A stretch of DNA of 64,000 bases. Source: Streptomyces filipinensis. Its GTDB lineage: Bacteria > Actinomycetota > Actinomycetes > Streptomycetales > Streptomycetaceae. Positions 24,154-32,848 of this stretch are shown here, in pieces; positions within the stretch are counted from its first letter, which is position 1, and each line of letters opens with the position of its first letter. The stretch spans positions 1-64,000 of the forward strand of contig NZ_BMTD01000007.1 in NCBI RefSeq assembly GCF_014649495.1. The letters run 5' to 3'. The notes below the pieces were generated by a model that was given only the letters and a program-made list of their open reading frames with translations, ran no database searches and was not told the DNA's origin. The position numbers and the translations under genes were made by a program.

Positions 24154-26565
24154 CTACGCGTCCGCCCCGTCGGCCGTGCCCTCCGAGCCCTCCAGCGGCA
24201 TCCTGATGTCCACCACGCACACGTCGTCCCGCCGCTCGTCCGCGAGCATCGTGGCGAGCAGCGTCTCCAGGGAGTCCGTTGCGCCGCAGCCATGGGTGCG
24301 CACCGCCTCGGCCAGCCGGTCCAGGCCCGCATCGAGGCTCTCGCCGGGGCGTTCGACCAGGCCGTCGGTGTACAGCAGCAGCCGGTCCCCGGGTTCCAGA
24401 CGGAGTTCCGCCGACTCGTAGGCGGGGGCCGCGGTCGCGCCGAGCAGGATGCCGCCGGGCCGGTCGAGGTAGCGCACCTCGCCCCGGCGCACGAGCAGCG
24501 GCGGCAGATGGCCGGCCTGCGCCCAGGCGAGGACGTGCCGGCCGGGGTTGTAGCGGGCGAGGACCAAGGTGGCGGTGCTCTGGTTGTCGCGGGAGTGCAG
24601 CAGCAGGTAGTTGAGCCGCGCCAGCGCCCCGGTCAGCGAGGAGCCGGTGGTGACCATGCCCTTGGCGGTGAACCGGAGCTGGGCCATCGTGGCCACGGCG
24701 TCGATGCCATGGCCCGCCACGTCCCCGACCACGAACAACGCGTCGTCGTCGGGCAGTTCGATGGCGCTGAACCAGTCGCCGCCGACGTGTATGCCGGACT
24801 GCGCCGGCAGGTACGCGACCTCGACGCGCAGCCCGGCCAGCCGCACCGGCTTGACCGGCAGCGGCAGCAGGGCGTGCTGCAGCCGGGCGGCCAGAGCCCG
24901 CTCGGCCTGCAGGATCCCGCGCTGCAGAAGCATCGCGCGCTCGCTCTCGACGAGCGCCAGTTCCGCGCTGCGCTGCGGGGTGAGGTCCTGGACGAAGCCG
25001 TGCACCTCGACGGCGGTGCCGTCCGGCGCGGTGACGGCCTCCGCGACGAGCCGCAGGTGCCGGACACCCTCGGGTGTGTCGATACGGAACGGCATGTCGA
25101 ACGGCCGGGCGTGGCGGATCAGTTCGGCGATCGCGTGGGTGAGCGGCCCCGCGTCCTCGGGCAGGGCCAGGTCCGGCAGCCGTTCGAGGCCGAGCGGCTG
25201 CTGCCCGCCGGGCCGGCCGAGAACGGCGTACGCCTGCTCGGACCAGGAGATCTCCTGGGTGAGCAGGTTCCAGTTGGCCCAGCCGAGGTTGCCGAGCCGC
25301 TGGACGTCGGACAGGCGCTGCTCCTGCCGGTCCGCGGTGTCGTGCCGCAGCCAGGTCACCAGCAGCCCGTCGCCCAGCGGCGCGGCCCGCACCGAGTAGG
25401 TGGCGGCCAGGGGCACCTCGCCGACCGCGTCCTGGTAGACGAACGGCTCGCTCTCGAACGGCACGCCCGTGTGCAGGGCCTGGAGGTAGCCGTGCCACAG
25501 CGGCTCGCCGGCGACGGACGGGTAGCTCTCCAGGACCTGTCTGCCGACCATTTCCCGGCCGGTGCGGCCGAACACGTCGACCGCCTCCGAGGTGGCGGCC
25601 TCGATCCGGTAGTCCTCCACCTCGCCCGAGGCGGCGCGCAGCGGGGTCAGCAGGATCGCCGCGCCCGGCAGCGCGTCGAACACCGACTGCACGGTCTGGG
25701 CGACGCCGTCACCGGTGTGTTCCTGGGAGGTGTCGAAGGCGCGCAGCCGGCCCGCGCACAGCCGGGCCACGGCCCGCAGCAGCTCGCGTTGCCGCGGTGC
25801 GAACGGTCCGCCGCGCCGGCACAGCACACCGAGGGCGACGCTTGCCGTGTCCCCGGCCGGCACGGGCAGCCAGGCCCGGCTGGGCCACCGTTCCGGGGCC
25901 TGCCCGAGCAGCAGGAACCGGTCGCTCTCCGCTTCGAGGTCCTCCAGCCACCGCGGCTCGCCGGACCGCAGGGCGTCGAGCGGGACCACTCCGCTCACCG
26001 GGGGCACGAACCGCCACTGCGCGGCGAGGGTGGCGTCGATGCCCGCGTGCCCGATCAGTTCCAGCCCGTCCTCGGGCAGCCGCTCGTACAGCATCACGGC
26101 GTCGGCGTCCGTCTCGGGCGCGAGGTGGTCGAGCAGGCACTGGGCCAGTTCGTGCGGCGTGCCGACCCGGACCAGGTCCCGGCCGATGTGCGCGAGTATC
26201 TTCGCCAGTTCCACCGTGCCGGTGGGCGCGACGTCCCAGGATCCGGCGGAGCGCGTTCCGGCGGGGGCCGTCGGTGCGGCGGGGGGCTGCCCTTTCGGCG
26301 GCAGCAGGGCGCCGAGGGTGAGCCAGCACTGTTCGAGGAGCGTGCGGTTGCCGTCCTGGGCGCGCTGCAGCAGCTCGTCGTGCGCGGCTTCCGGGGTGCA
26401 CCCGGCGACGGCCATCAGCACGCCCTTGGCCCGCTCCAGGACCGCCGAGGTGGCGGCCAGGTCCCGAAGTCGTTCCATCTCCGCGCGCTGCCGGGCCACG
26501 ACCTTCGCCAACGCTGCAAGATCTGCGCCGGCCGGGTCCAGCGGGTGCACGGGCTCGCTCGTCAC
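24154..26565 (-). CDS. ANTAR/GAF/PAS-containing SpoIIE-type PP2C phosphatase
   Basis: About 803 residues. The N-terminal ANTAR RNA-binding-like domain (SAVLERAKGVLMAVAGCTPE, AAHDELLQRAQDGNRTLLEQ) is followed by a GAF domain (VELAKILAHIGRDLVRVGTP ... ADAVMLYERLPEDGLELIGH), two PAS-like segments (FDALPGAAILLTPLRAASGE; LGNLGWANWNLLTQEISWSE) and the C-terminal PP2C/SpoIIE domain. Metal-binding acidic motifs appear in GGDWFSAIELPDDDALFVVG then DVAGHGIDAVATMAQLR, and later LLLYTDGLVERPG and DDVCVVDIRMP. It likely dephosphorylates an anti-anti-sigma factor in response to a cytosolic signal. GTG 26565 is chosen; ATG 26583 is possible. Confidence 0.9.
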   Translation of the reverse strand: MTSEPVHPLDPAGADLAALAKVVARQRAEMERLRDLAATSAVLERAKGVLMAVAGCTPEAAHDELLQRAQDGNRTLLEQCWLTLGALLPPKGQPPAAPTAPAGTRSAGSWDVAPTGTVELAKILAHIGRDLVRVGTPHELAQCLLDHLAPETDADAVMLYERLPEDGLELIGHAGIDATLAAQWRFVPPVSGVVPLDALRSGEPRWLEDLEAESDRFLLLGQAPERWPSRAWLPVPAGDTASVALGVLCRRGGPFAPRQRELLRAVARLCAGRLRAFDTSQEHTGDGVAQTVQSVFDALPGAAILLTPLRAASGEVEDYRIEAATSEAVDVFGRTGREMVGRQVLESYPSVAGEPLWHGYLQALHTGVPFESEPFVYQDAVGEVPLAATYSVRAAPLGDGLLVTWLRHDTADRQEQRLSDVQRLGNLGWANWNLLTQEISWSEQAYAVLGRPGGQQPLGLERLPDLALPEDAGPLTHAIAELIRHARPFDMPFRIDTPEGVRHLRLVAEAVTAPDGTAVEVHGFVQDLTPQRSAELALVESERAMLLQRGILQAERALAARLQHALLPLPVKPVRLAGLRVEVAYLPAQSGIHVGGDWFSAIELPDDDALFVVGDVAGHGIDAVATMAQLRFTAKGMVTTGSSLTGALARLNYLLLHSRDNQSTATLVLARYNPGRHVLAWAQAGHLPPLLVRRGEVRYLDRPGGILLGATAAPAYESAELRLEPGDRLLLYTDGLVERPGESLDAGLDRLAEAVRTHGCGATDSLETLLATMLADERRDDVCVVDIRMPLEGSEGTADGADA

Positions 26566-26762
26566 GCGACGAGCATGGCACATGCGGAGCCGTTCGATCA
26601 CTCGTCTGCCGGGTCGGGATTCATATGAGCTGTGCACGAACTTCTTGCAAGGGGTTCACACCAGCCCCTGCCCGGGGCGCCGGGCGGCACCGCGGACCGT
26701 TCGCGCGCGGGGAGTGCTGCGCCGAGCCGTTGACCGGCGGGATCGCCGGCCGGGCCGGCGGA

Positions 26763-27137
26763 TCAGCGGCCCGCGCCCCGTGCGGCCAGGGCCTCGCTGA
26801 CCGCGCGGACGCTGCGCGCGATGTGCTGGAGCTGCAGGACCTCGGCGGCGTACAGCTTGATCGTGTGCTCGATGACCGACTCGGGCAGTCCGAGCATCGG
26901 CAGCTCGGCCCGTGCGGTCTGCAGCGCGGTGCGGGCCACCCGGATCTCCTGCTGGACCTGCAGCTGCGCGTGCCGGGCGAGCAGGACGGGGTGGCGGATG
27001 AGCGCCGGATAGCTGGCGTAGCGCGCGGGGATCAGCTCGCGCAGCCACTTGGCCGCCGAGCGCTCCCAGTCGTACGAGCCCGGCGTCTTGACCTGGCAGG
27101 GCCAGTCTGAGCTGATACGGATGCTGGTCAGAGTCAT
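26763..27137 (-). CDS. Hypothetical protein
   Basis: 124 residues (MTLTSIRISSDWPCQVKTPG ... SVRAVSEALAARGAGR). It is rich in helix-forming segments such as SAAKWLRELIPARYASYPAL and VQQEIRVARTALQTARAELP, with no membrane segment. The family is not recognised. ATG 27137 is preferred because GGAAG is 8 nt upstream; ATG 27143 is in frame. An AT-rich promoter-like stretch lies about 300 bp upstream, giving an unusually long leader. Confidence 0.65.
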   Translation of the reverse strand: MTLTSIRISSDWPCQVKTPGSYDWERSAAKWLRELIPARYASYPALIRHPVLLARHAQLQVQQEIRVARTALQTARAELPMLGLPESVIEHTIKLYAAEVLQLQHIARSVRAVSEALAARGAGR

Positions 27138-27586
27138 GATCATCGCTTCCGGTGGGCGGCGTCGTGAGGGTGGTCCGACGGGTGCGGGGCGGCCCCGGTC
27201 TAGGGGATGACCGGGGCCGCCACGGGCGCGTCGTGCAGACGAAGCGCCCCGGCGCACCCCCGGCGCCGACGTGGGTAGGGGACGGCGGCTGGGGGTGTCC
27301 GTGCGGGGGCCCCGGGCGTCGGGATCCCGCGCTGCGTGGGGACGTGCGTACGCATGGGCGGTCCGTCGGCTTTCTCGGGGCGGTGTGCGAGCGGTGAGTC
27401 CGCGGGTGCGGACCGTCCCCGGAGCGGGCCGGGCGCGATCCGTGAGCAGTATTTATATATGCCGACTGCTTTGCAAGACGTATGAAAACATTCATGCGTG
27501 ATTTGTCGTGGATGATCCCTGTCCAGGGCACGGAAGACCGCAGGATTTTCACGAGCGCGGCATGCGGACGCGCCAACCTGCCGGAA
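27138..27586. promoter_or_regulatory. Long intergenic region with hairpin and AT-rich promoter segment
   Basis: About 450 bp without a gene, between the starts of the gene at 26763 and the end of the RpiR gene. It contains a perfect 11-bp hairpin GCGGCCCCGGT / ACCGGGGCCGC (27187-27218), an AT-rich stretch at 27449-27500 with a possible leftward promoter (TTGCAA-17-AATACT), and an imperfect palindrome ACGTATGAA-aaca-TTCATGCGT (27478-27499, one mismatch). The leftward transcript would have a leader of about 300 nt. Confidence 0.45.
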
Positions 27587-28504
27587 TCAGTCCTTCATGA
27601 AGAACTGGTGCTGCTCGGACAGCTGCTCGTACTTCTCCAGACGGGCCTGGGTGCGCTCCGGATCGGCGTCGGTCATGGCCTGCAGCAGCGCGGCGGCCAG
27701 CACGCCCGGCGCGGCGTAGGAGTCGAACACCAGCCGTGAGCCGGTACCGGTGGCGAAGGTGACGTCGGCCTCGTCGGCCAGCGGCCCCAGCGCCAGGTCC
27801 GTCACCAGGGCGACCTTCAGCCCGGCCCCGCGCGCCACCCGGACCGCCTGCAGCGTCTCCCCGGAGTGCCGGGGCATGGCGAAGGCGAGCACCCAGGTGC
27901 CGCCGGCCTCGCGGCACTGCAGCAGCGCGTCGTAGGCCACGCTGCCGCCCCGGGTGACCAGGCGGACGTCGGGGTGGATCCGGCGGGCGGCGTAGCCGAA
28001 GTACTCGGCCAGCGACTCCGAGATGCGCAGGCCCAGCACGGTCAGCGGAGTGGACCGGGACAGCGCCCGGCCGACCTGGATCACCCGGTCGGGGTCGGCG
28101 AAGTCGCGCCGCAGGTTCTCCAGGTTCTCGATCTCGGCGTCGACGGCCGCCTGCAGTTCGTTGGCCCGGTTCTCCTCGCCCGGGCCGCCGGCCAGGGTGC
28201 TCAGCGCGATCGACTGGAGCCTCTCGCGCAGCGCGGGATAGCCGCTGAAGCCGACGGCGGCGGCGAAGCGGGTGACGGAGGGCTGACTGACCCCGACCCG
28301 GTCGGCCAGTTCGGTGATGGACAGGAACGCGGCCTCGGTGATGTGCTCGATCAGGTACTGGGCGATGCGCCGCTGTCCCGGCGACAGGCGCGGGCCGTCG
28401 AAGAGTTCCCTGAGCCGGGAGGTCGGTGCGGCCTCGGTCTCGGGCCCGGCCTTGCCCGAGGTGATCGCTGACGCCTGTGCGCGGGCCTGCTGCGGCGAGG
28501 GCAC
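27587..28504 (-). CDS. MurR/RpiR-family sugar-phosphate-responsive transcriptional regulator
   Basis: 305 residues. N-terminal RpiR HTH (RLRELFDGPRLSPGQRRIAQ, AFLSITELADRVGVSQPSVT, RFAAAVGFSGYPALRERL) and a C-terminal SIS domain that binds sugar phosphates (RVIQVGRALSRSTPLTVLGL, VAYDALLQCREAGGTWVLAF). The LRRDFADPDRVIQVGRAL linker is typical. It probably represses genes for amino-sugar use (MurNAc-like) and is relieved by the cognate phosphosugar. GTG 28504 is preferred, as AGGAG lies 8 nt upstream; earlier GTGs at 28528 and 28534 are possible. Confidence 0.9.
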   Translation of the reverse strand: MPSPQQARAQASAITSGKAGPETEAAPTSRLRELFDGPRLSPGQRRIAQYLIEHITEAAFLSITELADRVGVSQPSVTRFAAAVGFSGYPALRERLQSIALSTLAGGPGEENRANELQAAVDAEIENLENLRRDFADPDRVIQVGRALSRSTPLTVLGLRISESLAEYFGYAARRIHPDVRLVTRGGSVAYDALLQCREAGGTWVLAFAMPRHSGETLQAVRVARGAGLKVALVTDLALGPLADEADVTFATGTGSRLVFDSYAAPGVLAAALLQAMTDADPERTQARLEKYEQLSEQHQFFMKD

Positions 28505-28581
28505 CGGTCCGTCTCCTTTGTCTGCCACAAGCACTCAACATAGCTCACAGACCGTGCTGAACAGGGGCTGAGCAGGAGGTT

Positions 28582-30543
28582 TCAGCGCCGGAAGAGGCTG
28601 ATCGAACGGCCCACCGCACCGGCCGGCCGGCTGCTGGCGACCAGCTCGGCGAGCCGTCCGTGCGCCTTGGCGAGCGCGGAGTCAGACACCACCAGCAGCC
28701 CGTGCACCCGCACCGGCGGCACCGTACGCGGATCGGCGGCGTGGATGCCGTAGTACGACGGCACACCGCTGCCCTTGTACACCAGCCACACCCGCTCGCC
28801 CGGATACCGCTGCCGGAGCCGGTCGGCGAGCCGGCCCAGGTCCTGGCCCCAGTCCACGTTGGAGTCGTGCAGCAGCCGATGGGTGTGCGCCGGGCCGCCG
28901 AACGCCTCGTTGGAGTACGGCAGGTAGTACGGGAACGTCCGCGCCGAGCTCACGGCCGTGAACAGCACCAGCGCGGCCGCGGCCGCCGCCGTCCACCGCC
29001 GGGCGGGCCGTGGCACACAGGCCGCCGCCACCGCGAGGAACATCGGCACGAACAGCGCGTACCTCGTCCCGAAGTCCCGTGACCCCGTCATGGCCGCCGC
29101 GAGCAGCACCCCGGGCGGCAGCAGCAGGTGGGGCGCGGCGGGCCGCAACCGCCGCAGCGCCACGACCGTCACGGCACCGGCCGCGCCCAGCCCCAGCAGC
29201 CCGAGGGGTGTCTTCACCAGCAGGGCGGCCGGCAGGTAGTACCAGAGCGCGCCGGTGTACAGGTGCCCGAACAGAAAGCCCTGCCACGGCTGGTCCTCCA
29301 GCGCGAACTGCACCCGCATTCCGGCCCGGTACGCGTCCGGCACCGGCAGCAGGTCCACCAGGCGCCCGCGCAGCCCGTGCAGGGCCGGCACCGGCTCGGC
29401 GGGGGTGAACCGCAGACGCGGATCGACGGCCAGGTACACGGCCCAGACGACACCGACGGCCACCAGCGCCACGACGCCCGCCCCGGCGATCGCCGACAGC
29501 GGTTTCCGGCACCGGCCGCCGACGAGAGCGGACAACGCTTTCTGCCGCCTTCCGCCGACCGGCCCGGCGAGCAGGCGCAGGACACCGTGCGGGCGAGCGC
29601 CGCGCGCCCCCGCGAGGAAGGGGATGGGGGTGCGGCGGCGCGCGGCGGCCGGGCCCGCGAGGGCGATGGGCGCGTCCCGTGTGCCCGGCCGGACCTCTCG
29701 CCCCGGACCCGTGCCGGCGTCCGCCGGGGAGGCCGGTCGTCTCGCGCCCGTGCTCGCGGCGGGCCCACCCCTCGCCGCGCCCTTCGGGCCCCGGCCCGCG
29801 GCGAGCACGGACAGGGCGGCGAGGCCCATCAGTGCCGGTACCGCGGGCAGGGCGCTCATCTTGGTGGCCACGGCCGCGCCGAGACAGGCGCCGGCGAGGG
29901 GCAGATACCGCAGGGGCCGGCGCCGGGCCCGCCACACCAGCCAGGCCGACGTCAGCACGAACCCGGCCATCGGCACGTCCAGCGTCGCCAGCGAACCGTG
30001 CGCGATCAGGTCGGGCGAGAAGGCGTACAGCGCGAGCGCCACCAGACCGCCCGCCGTGCCCGCGAGATCACGGGCGAACGCGAACGCGACCAGCCCGAAC
30101 AGCAGCGTCAGCGCGATCACCGGCAGCCGCGCCCACAGCATCACACGCCAGGGGTCGTTGCCCGACGCGTACAGCAGATGCCGGCCCACGTCCCCCTGGG
30201 TGCCGGTGTACGACGGGTCGTAGTGCGGGCGGGCCACCGCCACACCGGCCGCGATCAGCAGTTTGCCGAGCGGCGGGTGCTCGGGGTTGTAGCGGATCCG
30301 GTGCTCGTGCAGATAGTCCGTGGCCGTCGCCACGTACACCGGCTCGTCGATGGTCGGGGTCTGCTCGACGGCCGTGGTGACCATCGCCGCGGCCATCTGC
30401 GCGAGCAGCAGCGCGGCCAGCAGGGGCACCAGCCACCGCCGGTGGCGGCGCAGCCGGACGTACCGGCGGCCGGGGGCCGGCCGTGGCGGCCCCTCGGCGG
30501 GGGTCGTCCGGGTGAGGACCGGGTACTGTGCGCGCGCCATCAT
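28582..30543 (-). CDS. Membrane glycosyltransferase, GT39-like (phospholipid-sugar-dependent)
   Basis: 653 residues with about 10-12 membrane helices. The catalytic acidic pair of GT-C enzymes is in QTPTIDEPVYVATATDYLHE, and the first extracytoplasmic loop contains NPEHPPLGKLLIAAGV. C-terminal motifs include NVDWGQDLGRLADRLRQRYP and GVPSYYGIHAADPRTV, typical of the DUF2029/PMT-like ArnT-type proteins in actinomycetes. It transfers a sugar from a polyprenyl-phosphate donor to a protein or lipid acceptor outside the membrane. Residues about 250-350 form an unusual Arg/Gly/Ala/Pro-rich charged insertion that splits the helices, possibly a cytosolic loop. The start is one of two adjacent ATGs. 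Confidence 0.85.
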   Translation of the reverse strand: MMARAQYPVLTRTTPAEGPPRPAPGRRYVRLRRHRRWLVPLLAALLLAQMAAAMVTTAVEQTPTIDEPVYVATATDYLHEHRIRYNPEHPPLGKLLIAAGVAVARPHYDPSYTGTQGDVGRHLLYASGNDPWRVMLWARLPVIALTLLFGLVAFAFARDLAGTAGGLVALALYAFSPDLIAHGSLATLDVPMAGFVLTSAWLVWRARRRPLRYLPLAGACLGAAVATKMSALPAVPALMGLAALSVLAAGRGPKGAARGGPAASTGARRPASPADAGTGPGREVRPGTRDAPIALAGPAAARRRTPIPFLAGARGARPHGVLRLLAGPVGGRRQKALSALVGGRCRKPLSAIAGAGVVALVAVGVVWAVYLAVDPRLRFTPAEPVPALHGLRGRLVDLLPVPDAYRAGMRVQFALEDQPWQGFLFGHLYTGALWYYLPAALLVKTPLGLLGLGAAGAVTVVALRRLRPAAPHLLLPPGVLLAAAMTGSRDFGTRYALFVPMFLAVAAACVPRPARRWTAAAAAALVLFTAVSSARTFPYYLPYSNEAFGGPAHTHRLLHDSNVDWGQDLGRLADRLRQRYPGERVWLVYKGSGVPSYYGIHAADPRTVPPVRVHGLLVVSDSALAKAHGRLAELVASSRPAGAVGRSISLFRR

Positions 30544-30805
30544 CCGCCCCGCGGTGGCACCGGCCGAGGGGCGGCGGGAACGTGCGCGGGCCGGATCATG
30601 GCCCTACTGTCGCACCGCTCCCGCCACCGGCGGCGTCACCGCTTCACGAGTCGTACCGGCAGACCTTCTGCCGTGTACACGGGTACGGCCCGCAGCCGGT
30701 GGGAGTTCACCGCGATCCGGCTGAACCGCCCGCGCAGCCGGGGAACGTCCGGCACCGGCAGGACGCCGCCCTCCGCCGGCGGCCGCTCGGCGACGGCACC
30801 CGCCT
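30544..30805. other. Non-coding stretch
   Basis: 262 bp between the divergent glycosyltransferase start (30543) and the hypothetical gene at 30806. No clear promoter consensus or SD was recognised. Some frames show Arg-rich open stretches without conserved motifs. Confidence 0.4.
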
Positions 30806-31381
30806 GTGGTGACGGTCGCCGTGGAGCGGCTCGCCGGGGCGCCCTCCCTGCTGTCCGGGCTGCCGTACGCGGCCGACGACGGCGACCGGGTGCGCCGTAC
30901 CGCCGAGGGCGAGGTCACCTCGGCAGGCGGTCCGCGCCTCACCCACCCCGCGGGCCGCGGGCCCGACCACTTCGACTCCGGCGCCGAACTCACCCAGGAA
31001 CAGGCCGCGTTCGCGCTCGCCGCCGACCCGCGCGGCTACGGCGACCCCGACGAGGGCTGGGGCCACCTGGTCTCCTCCACCGCCCTGGAGGCCGACCCGG
31101 CCCCGGGCGCACCGGAGGGGCCGCACCTGTTCGCCGTGCGCTTCGGACCCGGCGGCGCCTTCACGCCCGCCTTCGCTCACGACCGGCAGGGCCTGACGCT
31201 GCGCACCGAGGCGTTCGTCGCGGTGGTGGGAGAGCCGGGAGGCGAGGCCCGACCGCGGCTGCACGGCAGAGGCCGCCGGGCGCCGCGACAGGAGGTGCCG
31301 CGCGGTGCCGTCCGCGGGTCCGTCGCGGCGGGTCGCGCCCGCGCGGCGGAGCCGGGTGCCGTCACCGCCCCGCGCGCCTAG
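30806..31381 (+). CDS. Hypothetical protein, possibly truncated
   Basis: 191 residues. Residues 1-130 have strong G/C third-position bias and plausible protein character (AELTQEQAAFALAADPRGYG, DPDEGWGHLVSSTALEADPA, HLFAVRFGPGGAFTPAF), so this frame is likely translated. The last 50 residues are Arg/Gly/Ala-rich and look like readthrough beyond a former end. No SD or family was recognised. The stop overlaps the convergent kinase stop by 4 bp. It may be a decayed gene. Confidence 0.45.
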   Translation: MVTVAVERLAGAPSLLSGLPYAADDGDRVRRTAEGEVTSAGGPRLTHPAGRGPDHFDSGAELTQEQAAFALAADPRGYGDPDEGWGHLVSSTALEADPAPGAPEGPHLFAVRFGPGGAFTPAFAHDRQGLTLRTEAFVAVVGEPGGEARPRLHGRGRRAPRQEVPRGAVRGSVAAGRARAAEPGAVTAPRA

Positions 31382-32022
31382 AGGGGCGCCCAGGTGGCGG
31401 ACACCACCAGGTCCGCCCGGCCCCTGGTCGCCGCGACCAGGTCGGCGTTGCGCTGGTCCGTGCCCCGCACCCAGGCCACGGCCGCCGCGTGGTCCTTGCC
31501 GAACTCCTCGTGCCGGGCGACCAGCCGGCGGATCCGCTCGTCCTCGTCCGACTCGCAGAACCACGCCTCGTCCAGACAGGTCCGCACCCGCGCCCACGAA
31601 CCCTCCGCCAGCAGCAGGTAGTTGCCCTCGGTCACCACCAGCCGGGCCGCCGGCGGCACCGGGATCGCGCCCGCGATCGGCTGCTCCAGCACCCGCTCGA
31701 ACCCGGGCGCGTACACCACCTCGTCGGGGTCCTCGCGCAACCGCCGCAACAGCGCGGCGTACCCCGCCGCGTCGAACGTGTCCGGTGCCCCCTTGCGGTC
31801 CCGGCGGCCGAGCCGGTCCAGTTCGGCGTCGGCGAGGTGGAAGCCGTCCATCGGGACGTGCGCCGCCCAGGGCGGCCCGCCGGCGTTCAGGGCGCGCACC
31901 AGATGTTCGGCGAGGGTCGTCTTGCCGGCCCCGGGGCTGCCCGCGATGCCGAGCACGGCGCGTCGGCCGTCCCGGGGGAGTGCGCGGGCGCGGTCGAGGA
32001 GGTCGTCGAAGGTCAGCGGCAC
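31378..32022 (-). CDS. P-loop nucleoside/sugar kinase family protein (uridine kinase-like)
   Basis: 214 residues. Walker A is GIAGSPGAGKTTLAEHLVRA. PMDGFHLADAELDRLGRRDR contains the substrate-contacting Asp and the lid region, and VVTEGNYLLLAEGSWARVR is the Walker B/TEGNYLL motif of the phosphoribulokinase/uridine kinase family. It resembles the YFH7/YggC-like proteins, which act on nucleosides, pantothenate or fructose. The phosphate acceptor is not predictable. GTG 32022 is the start (MPLTFDDLLDRARAL). It is divergent from the beta-phosphoglucomutase gene by 85 bp. Confidence 0.85.
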   Translation of the reverse strand: MPLTFDDLLDRARALPRDGRRAVLGIAGSPGAGKTTLAEHLVRALNAGGPPWAAHVPMDGFHLADAELDRLGRRDRKGAPDTFDAAGYAALLRRLREDPDEVVYAPGFERVLEQPIAGAIPVPPAARLVVTEGNYLLLAEGSWARVRTCLDEAWFCESDEDERIRRLVARHEEFGKDHAAAVAWVRGTDQRNADLVAATRGRADLVVSATWAPL

Positions 32023-32107
32023 ACAGCACAGTGTGTCACCAGGAGTTCGCGCGATGTGTGGCGTGCGCCACTCACTGGACGGCGCCCCACGGGGAACAGT
32101 GCTGGGT

Positions 32108-32848
32108 ATGACTCAGCTCGGTCTTCCCGACGGAATCCAGGCCTGTCTGTTCGACCTCGACGGTGTCGTCACCAGGACGGCCGTCGTGCACGCGGCCGCC
32201 TGGAAGGAGACGTTCGACGCGTTCCTGCGGAACTACGCGGGGGAGCGGGGCAGGCCCTTCGATCCGGTCGCCGACTACGACGAGTACGTCGACGGCCGTC
32301 CCCGAGCCGACGGCGTCCGCGCCTTCCTCGACTCGCGTGGCATCCGGCTGCCCGAGGGCGGTCCCGACGACCCACCGGACGCCCGCACCGTGCACGGCCT
32401 CGGCAACCGCAAGAACGCCCTGCTGCTGGAGAAGATCCGCACCGGCGGCGTCGAGGCCTACGAGGGCACCCTGCGCTATCTGGAGGCGGTCCGCGCCGAG
32501 GGGCTGCGTACGGCGATCGTCTCCTCCAGCGCCAACTGCCAGGACGTGCTGCGCTCCGTCGGCGCCGAGCACTTCTTCGACGTACGGATCGACGGCGTGG
32601 TCGCCGCGGAACGCCGGCTGCCGGGCAAGCCGCACCCCGACACCTTCCTCGCCGCCGCCCGTGACCTCGGCGTCCAGCCGCCGCGGGCCGCCGTCTTCGA
32701 GGACGCGCTGGCCGGCATGGACGCCGGCCGCGCGGGCGGCTTCGGGTATGTCGTCGGGGTGGACCGGGTGGGGCAGACCGATGCCCTGTACGCCCACGGC
32801 GCGAGCGTCGTGGTGCAGGATCTCGCCGAGCTGGGAGGCAAGCAGTGA
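32108..32848 (+). CDS. Beta-phosphoglucomutase-like HAD hydrolase
   Basis: 246 residues. HAD motif I is ACLFDLDGVVTRTAVVHAAA (nucleophile and acid Asp in DLDG), the cap domain contains DYDEYVDGRPRADGVRAFLD, motif II is TAIVSSSANCQDVLRSVG, motif III Lys is in RLPGKPHPDTFLAAARDLGV and motif IV is AAVFEDALAGMDAGRAGGFG. It converts beta-glucose 1-phosphate to glucose 6-phosphate in the cytosol, the step after GH65 phosphorolysis. The stop overlaps the next gene's GTG by 4 bp, so the two are translationally coupled. Confidence 0.92.
   Translation: MTQLGLPDGIQACLFDLDGVVTRTAVVHAAAWKETFDAFLRNYAGERGRPFDPVADYDEYVDGRPRADGVRAFLDSRGIRLPEGGPDDPPDARTVHGLGNRKNALLLEKIRTGGVEAYEGTLRYLEAVRAEGLRTAIVSSSANCQDVLRSVGAEHFFDVRIDGVVAAERRLPGKPHPDTFLAAARDLGVQPPRAAVFEDALAGMDAGRAGGFGYVVGVDRVGQTDALYAHGASVVVQDLAELGGKQ

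Noticed and set aside
29128..32664. An 1178-codon open frame on the plus strand
   Set aside because: It spans the antisense of the glycosyltransferase, an intergenic region and parts of two other genes; the composition is that of a GC-rich shadow frame.
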